In this document: piece after piece, positions 5,946 to 10,265 of the stretch | Layout of the letters: each line of letters begins with the position of its first letter | Numbering within the stretch: position 1 is the stretch's first letter | DNA from: JAXDBV01 sp034678415 | Lineage (GTDB): Bacteria > Bacteroidota > Bacteroidia > Bacteroidales > VadinHA17 | Reading direction: 5' to 3' | Length of the DNA: 10,265 bases | Assembly (NCBI GenBank): GCA_034678415.1 | Contig: JAXDBV010000153.1 | Coordinates: 1 to 10,265 of the forward strand | Position numbers and translations under genes: made by a program | Notes under the pieces: model-generated | Databases searched by the model: none | What the model saw: the letters and a program-made list of their open reading frames with translations, nothing else | What the model was told of the DNA's origin: nothing

Positions 5946-8912
5946 ATGAAGGAGATTACTGTAACCATGTTACTGGCGATGCTCCTTACGGTGGATGTCA
6001 TTGCCGGGCTGACGGTCGACAGCCTTTGTCTTTTGTCTGAACAACGGGAAGAACATACATTTACCCTTTCCCTGGCGGGAAAGTCTGCTCCCTTGTTTAT
6101 CAGTCCCGGGGATTACCCGGGTGTCATACGTGCCTTCAAGGATCTGCAAACGGATATAGGGCGCGTCACCGACGCCCCACCCACACTGACCGTGAACAAT
6201 AAACCCCGGGGTAAAGAGGTTGTCATTGCCGGGACCATTGGCAAAAGCCACATTATTGACCGGCTGGTAAGGAAGGGTGCGATCGATGTGAAAGAGATTG
6301 CCGGCCGATGGGAATGTTTTCTTATAGAGGTGATTGAAAAACCAGTCCGCGGGGTTAACAAAGCCCTTATCATTGCGGGAAGTGACAAACGAGGCACCAT
6401 ATACGGTATCTATGAACTCTCAAGACAGATAGGTGTATCCCCCTGGTACTGGTGGGCTGACGTGCCGGTGAAAAAGAACACAGCCCTCTTCATACATCCG
6501 GGTCCCTTTACCAGTGGTGAACCATCGGTAAAATACAGGGGACTGTTTCTGAACGATGAAGCGCCAGCCCTTACCAACTGGGTGGCCGAAAAATACGGGA
6601 TGGTCAAACCATCGGTCAATCCTCCCATACCTCCCGGGGTGGCAAATTATGGTCATGAATTCTACGAGAAAATATTTGAAGTGATCCTCCGGCTCAGGGG
6701 TAACTACCTGTGGCCGGCCATGTGGAACAATGCCTTTAATGAGGATGACCCGGAAAATCCCATGCTGGCCGATGAATACGGTATTGTCATGGGGACATCA
6801 CACCAGGAGCCCATGCTCAGGGCTCAAAAGGAATGGGACAGGAGATATTACCATACCCTGGGACGGTGGAACTATGTTAAGCATCCGGAAGTGCTCGGGC
6901 AGTTCTGGAGAGAGGGAATACGGCGCAACAGGGATTATGAAAGCATCATCACTATCGGACTGCGCGGTGCCGATGATACAGAGATGCTGCCGGGAGGACC
7001 GGCGGTCAACATCCCGTTCCTGGAGAAAATTGTGGCGGTTCAACGACAAATGATCGCAGAAGAAATCAATCCCGATGTGACACGGGTGCCACAGCTGTGG
7101 TGCCTGTACAAAGAGGTGCAGGAATACTATGAGCAGGGTATGCGCGTCCCCGACGATGTCACCCTCCTCTGGGCAGAGGATAACTGGGGAAACCTGCGCC
7201 GTGTGCCTGATGCAGAGGAACGCCGCCGCAGCGGCGGAGCCGGTATATATTACCATTTCGATTACCACGGAGGACCCCGAAGCTACCAGTGGATCAATAC
7301 CAACCCTATCCCCAAAATATGGGACCAGATGACACTGGCCAAACAATACGGCGCCGACAGAATATGGATCGTTAATGCCGGTCATTTCAAAGGGTATGAA
7401 TTCCCCCTTGAGTATTTCCTGAACCTTGCATGGGATACCGACAGATATACCGCCGATAATATTCTTGAATACACACGTTCCTGGGCTGCCAGGGAATTTG
7501 GTGAGAGATATGCCACTGAAATAGCGGATATCATTTCCAGGTATACCAAATACAACGGACGCCGAAAGCCTGAGCTCCTCGAACCGGCAACCTACAGCCT
7601 CGTGAACTACGGGGAAGCGGAAAAAGTGGTGACTGATTATAAAACCATTGCAATCCGTGCGGAAGAGATATACCACAACCTGCCCGAAGAGATGCACGAT
7701 GCGTTCTACCAGCTCGTGCTGTTCCCCGTAAAAGCCTGTGCACTGGTGAATGAACTCTACCTAACCGCCGGGAAAAATTACCTCTTCGCCCGGCAGGGAA
7801 GAGCCGCCGCGAATGACATGGCCGATGAGACACAACGGCTGTTCGAGGCCGACACCGCCCTCATGGGATATTACAACCGCATCTTTGCCAACGGTAAATG
7901 GAACCACTTCATGGACCAGACCCACCTCGGCTATACCAGCTGGAGGGATCCGGCTGTCAATAGCCTGCAACACCTGAGCCTTAAAAGAATTGAAATACCA
8001 GATACCGCAGAGATGGGTGTAGCCATCGAAGGATCTGAAGAATCCTGGCCGGGAAATGATCGTGAACCGAACCTTCCTGAATTCGACATATTTAATAAAC
8101 AAAACAGGTATATCGACATATTCAACAAGGGCAATATTCCTTTTCAATTCACTGCCTCGGCCGACAGGCCATGGATCATCCACGGCAGAACGTATGGAAC
8201 AGTGGAGAAGGATTACCGCCTGTGGATCAGCATCGACTGGGCGGGTGTGCCGGCAGGCAGGTCATCAGGAACGCTGACGATCAGGGGGGCCGGTAGTGAA
8301 GTGACCGTCGGAATACATGTTTTTTACCCGCAACACGTCACTCCCGAAACACTCCGGGGATTTGTCGAGGGAGAAGGCTATGTCGCCATCGAAGCTGAAC
8401 ACTTCACCCGTAAAACCGATGAGGGCGACAGGCAATGGATCAGGATTGAGGATTATGGCCATACTCTCTCGGGCATGAGAGCTGTCGGTCCCGTGGATGC
8501 CCCGCCCTCAACATCCGGAAAAGACTCACCTTGCCTGGAATACCAGGTTTACCTGTTCACTACTGGACAGGTCGCCGTTACTTCAATCCTCAGTCCAACA
8601 CTCAATTTTATGGCCGGCCGCGGGCTCCATTTCGCCGTATCGATCGATGATGAACCTCCGCAGGTTATTACTATTGTGCCGGAAGGGTATAATGCCCAGA
8701 ACTTCAATACTGACTGGGAAAATTCTGTAAGGAATAATGCACGCTTTATCACCACGAATCATACAATCAGGGAGGAAGGATATCATACGTTGAAAATATG
8801 GATGGTCGATCCAGGTGTGGTGGTGCAGAGACTTGTGATCGATTGTGGGGGGGTACGTCCGAGCTACCTGGGTCCGCCGGAGAGCTATCATCGTCTTTCT
8901 TATGAAAAATAA
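5946..8912 (+). CDS. GH115 xylan alpha-(4-O-methyl)glucuronidase
   Basis: From the ATG at 5946 this is a 988-residue protein. The open frame extends upstream to a TTG at 5907, but only the ATG puts a signal peptide at the N-terminus (MKEITVTMLLAMLLTVDVIAG), so a periplasmic location is likely. After an N-terminal alpha/beta domain (about 45-185) the barrel carries GH115 hallmarks: YRGLFLNDEAP (197-207), LRGNYLWPAMWNNAF (250-264), GLRGADDTEM (338-347), LLWAEDNWGN (407-416), HFDYHGGPRSYQW (437-449) and NAGHFKGYEFPLEYF (477-491). A helical region follows, then a beta-rich stretch, then the C-terminal family domain with GYVAIEAEHF (811-820). GH115 enzymes remove glucuronic or 4-O-methylglucuronic acid from xylan, also from internal xylose units that GH67 cannot reach. 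Likely catalytic acids lie in the ADDTE and WAED motifs; which one does what is not settled by the sequence alone. The gene starts 45 bases after GH30 and ends 9 bases before the PmoA-like gene. Confidence 0.92.
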   Translation: MKEITVTMLLAMLLTVDVIAGLTVDSLCLLSEQREEHTFTLSLAGKSAPLFISPGDYPGVIRAFKDLQTDIGRVTDAPPTLTVNNKPRGKEVVIAGTIGKSHIIDRLVRKGAIDVKEIAGRWECFLIEVIEKPVRGVNKALIIAGSDKRGTIYGIYELSRQIGVSPWYWWADVPVKKNTALFIHPGPFTSGEPSVKYRGLFLNDEAPALTNWVAEKYGMVKPSVNPPIPPGVANYGHEFYEKIFEVILRLRGNYLWPAMWNNAFNEDDPENPMLADEYGIVMGTSHQEPMLRAQKEWDRRYYHTLGRWNYVKHPEVLGQFWREGIRRNRDYESIITIGLRGADDTEMLPGGPAVNIPFLEKIVAVQRQMIAEEINPDVTRVPQLWCLYKEVQEYYEQGMRVPDDVTLLWAEDNWGNLRRVPDAEERRRSGGAGIYYHFDYHGGPRSYQWINTNPIPKIWDQMTLAKQYGADRIWIVNAGHFKGYEFPLEYFLNLAWDTDRYTADNILEYTRSWAAREFGERYATEIADIISRYTKYNGRRKPELLEPATYSLVNYGEAEKVVTDYKTIAIRAEEIYHNLPEEMHDAFYQLVLFPVKACALVNELYLTAGKNYLFARQGRAAANDMADETQRLFEADTALMGYYNRIFANGKWNHFMDQTHLGYTSWRDPAVNSLQHLSLKRIEIPDTAEMGVAIEGSEESWPGNDREPNLPEFDIFNKQNRYIDIFNKGNIPFQFTASADRPWIIHGRTYGTVEKDYRLWISIDWAGVPAGRSSGTLTIRGAGSEVTVGIHVFYPQHVTPETLRGFVEGEGYVAIEAEHFTRKTDEGDRQWIRIEDYGHTLSGMRAVGPVDAPPSTSGKDSPCLEYQVYLFTTGQVAVTSILSPTLNFMAGRGLHFAVSIDDEPPQVITIVPEGYNAQNFNTDWENSVRNNARFITTNHTIREEGYHTLKIWMVDPGVVVQRLVIDCGGVRPSYLGPPESYHRLSYEK

Positions 8913-8921
8913 AATAGGATT

Positions 8922-10166
8922 ATGAAGTACTGGACATTTCTCCTGGGCCTGCTAATGGTCTTTACCGGCAGTCGGGCGCAGAAGCTGGCAACGCTCACCG
9001 TCGAGCTTGACAGACCTGCCCTGGGTATGAGCATCCCTGTCAGCATCAACCTCGATGATGTGACATTCGCACCTGATTCAGTACTGGTATTGATGGAGGT
9101 ATGGAAGAATAAAAGAACAACGGTGCCCTTTCAGGTGGTTCACGGAACACATCGTTCGCTGGTGTGGTTCGTCACGACGGGGGATCGTCCTTCGGGGAAG
9201 CGCTCGTTCGAGCTGGTTTACGGCCGGCCGCCACAGTATGAGCGGCTCAACGCCACAAGCCATGACGGTGCCCTGACCATCCGACGGGGAGAGAAGAACC
9301 TCCTGCGGTATCACTACGGCATGGTCTATCCTCCCCCGGGTGTCGACACGGTATTCCGAAGAAGCGCATTCATCCATCCGCTCTGGTCTCCCCACGGACA
9401 GATCCTCACCCGCATCCAGGCCCCCGATCATTACCACCATTATGGGATATGGAATTCATGGACACAGGTGCTGTATAAGGGAGATACCGTTGATTTCTGG
9501 AACCTGTATAAACGGCAAGGTACCGTCCGTTTTGCCGGTTTCATCTCCCTGGTGGAGGGACCAGTGTTCGCCTAATATGATGCGCTCCATGAACATGTGT
9601 TGTTTAAAAAGAATCGACCGGAAGAGGTGGCAATGGTTGAATCGCAAAAGGTGAGGATTTATTACCCCAATCCTGAACGGAATTGTTTTATCGTTGATGT
9701 GACAATGACGATGAACTGCGCCGGCAATGACCCTTTCCTGATCCTTGAATACCGGTATGCAGGTCTGGGATGGAGGGCTACTGAACAGTGGAACAGGGAC
9801 AACAGCGAGGTGATCACTTCAACGGGCAAGTCACGAAAGGAGGCTGACGGATCCAAAGAACGCTGGTGCATCGTACAGGGAGATCTCGAAGGTGGTATGG
9901 CCGGTGTGGTGATGATGTCGTACCCTGCCAATTACAACCATCCCGAACCGATGAGAATATGGCCTGAAAATATGAATAACACCGGTGATCTGTTTGCCAG
10001 CTTCACCCCTGTAAAAGACAGGGACTGGCTGCTGAAGCCCGGCGAGCCCGCTGTGCTGAGATACCGATTTCTGGTCTTCAACGGCAGGTATACTGCCGAA
10101 CAGGCGGATGCCGCATGGCATTATTTTACCCGGCCGCCCGCGGTAACCATCAAACGTACGCAGTAG
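8922..10166 (+). pseudogene. PmoA-like (DUF6807) secreted protein, interrupted by an in-frame stop
   Basis: The first part (8922-9575, 217 residues) starts with a signal peptide, MKYWTFLLGLLMVFTGSRAQ. It contains FIHPLWSPHGQILT (150-163) and DHYHHYGIWNSW (169-180), typical of the family annotated as methane oxygenase PmoA or DUF6807. A TAA at 9573-9575 ends it after EGPVFA. The same frame continues without any shift (YDALHEHVLFKK) to a TAG at 10164-10166. The second half carries normal family-like sequence, including WNRDNSEV, RWCIVQGDLEG, GVVMMSYPANYNHPEP and LRYRFLVFNG. Together the halves make about 413 residues, a plausible full length. The name PmoA is historical; the family is not the membrane methane monooxygenase subunit, and its biochemical role is not established to my knowledge. 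The break could be a sequencing error, a recent nonsense mutation, or a gene still made in two parts (the next in-frame start-like codon is GTG at 9597). Confidence 0.72.
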
Positions 10167-10193
10167 TTGACCGGTTGTTAAAATGTAAACATT

Positions 10194-10265
10194 ATGAAAA
10201 CATCTGGCAAGAACATTTTTTCAAGGAGACAGTTCATCAGCCGTACAGTGAAGGCGACGGTCGCC
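10194..10265 (+). CDS. N-terminus of a Tat-exported protein, identity unknown (partial)
   Basis: Twenty-four codons are visible before the window ends, reading MKTSGKNIFSRRQFISRTVK and then ATVA. SRRQFI fits the twin-arginine consensus S/T-R-R-x-F-L-K, and the stretch after it begins to look like the hydrophobic part of a Tat signal. The protein is therefore probably exported in folded form, often with a bound cofactor. It starts 27 bases after the PmoA-like gene on the same strand. In Bacteroidota, Tat signals of this kind are common on Gfo/Idh/MocA-type oxidoreductases and on xylose-isomerase-like TIM-barrel proteins, and the former often sit near PmoA-like genes. That identification is inference from context, because no catalytic domain lies within the window. 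Confidence 0.6.
   Translation, partial: MKTSGKNIFSRRQFISRTVKATVA

Noticed and set aside
6798..7697. Antisense open frame of 299 codons inside the GH115 gene
   Set aside because: It lies wholly opposite conserved GH115 motifs, and its translation shows no recognisable domain or clear start context. It is a by-product of codon use on the coding strand.
9573..9575. Recoding of TAA as a sense codon
   Set aside because: Four other genes in the window end with TAA at the expected family C-termini, and no recoding structure was apparent after the stop. A local mutation or error is simpler.
1..10265. CRISPR arrays, tRNA or rRNA genes, insertion sequences, phage genes
   Set aside because: Reading through the window showed no regularly spaced repeats, transposase motifs or structural RNA signatures. 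Nearly all bases are explained by tightly packed carbohydrate-active genes.

Overview
The window looks like part of a xylan-degradation gene cluster from a member of the Bacteroidota. The pointers are a lipoprotein signal followed by an acidic Bacteroidota-type surface-export motif, AT-rich translation starts without clear Shine-Dalgarno sites, and a gene set (GH10, GH3, SGNH acetylesterase, GH30, GH115) typical of glucuronoxylan utilisation loci in this phylum. Base composition looks close to balanced by eye. No rRNA, susC/susD pair or regulator is present, so species and regulation cannot be fixed from this stretch.

Layout: all genes lie on the + strand. In order they are the last 36 codons of a GH10 xylanase (ends 113), a GH3 beta-glycosidase without signal peptide (150-2441), a secreted SGNH/SASA acetylesterase with an inserted jelly-roll domain (2469-4442), a GH30 lipoprotein (start best placed at 4527, ends 5900), a GH115 alpha-glucuronidase with signal peptide (start best placed at 5946, ends 8912), a PmoA-like (DUF6807) gene interrupted by one in-frame TAA (8922-10166), and the first 24 codons of a protein with a twin-arginine signal (from 10194). 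With the starts chosen here the intergenic gaps are 9 to 84 bases, so one polycistronic unit is likely. A possible internal promoter lies in the largest gap, before GH30. No stretch over 300 bases lacks a gene.

How the genes fit together (family knowledge plus inference): GH10 and the probably surface-anchored GH30 would cut the xylan backbone. The acetylesterase would remove acetyl groups. GH115 would release (4-O-methyl)glucuronic acid side chains, including from internal xylose units. The GH3 enzyme, apparently cytoplasmic, would finish small xylo-oligosaccharides or a related beta-glycoside. The PmoA-like gene and the Tat-signal gene after it have no assigned role. Their position directly after GH115 makes processing of the released uronic acid a reasonable but untested idea.

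The points most worth a second look are the nonsense codon in the PmoA-like gene, the uncharacterised PmoA-like/Tat pair beside GH115, and a GH30 that lacks the glucuronate-recognising arginine motif of classical GH30_8 glucuronoxylanases.
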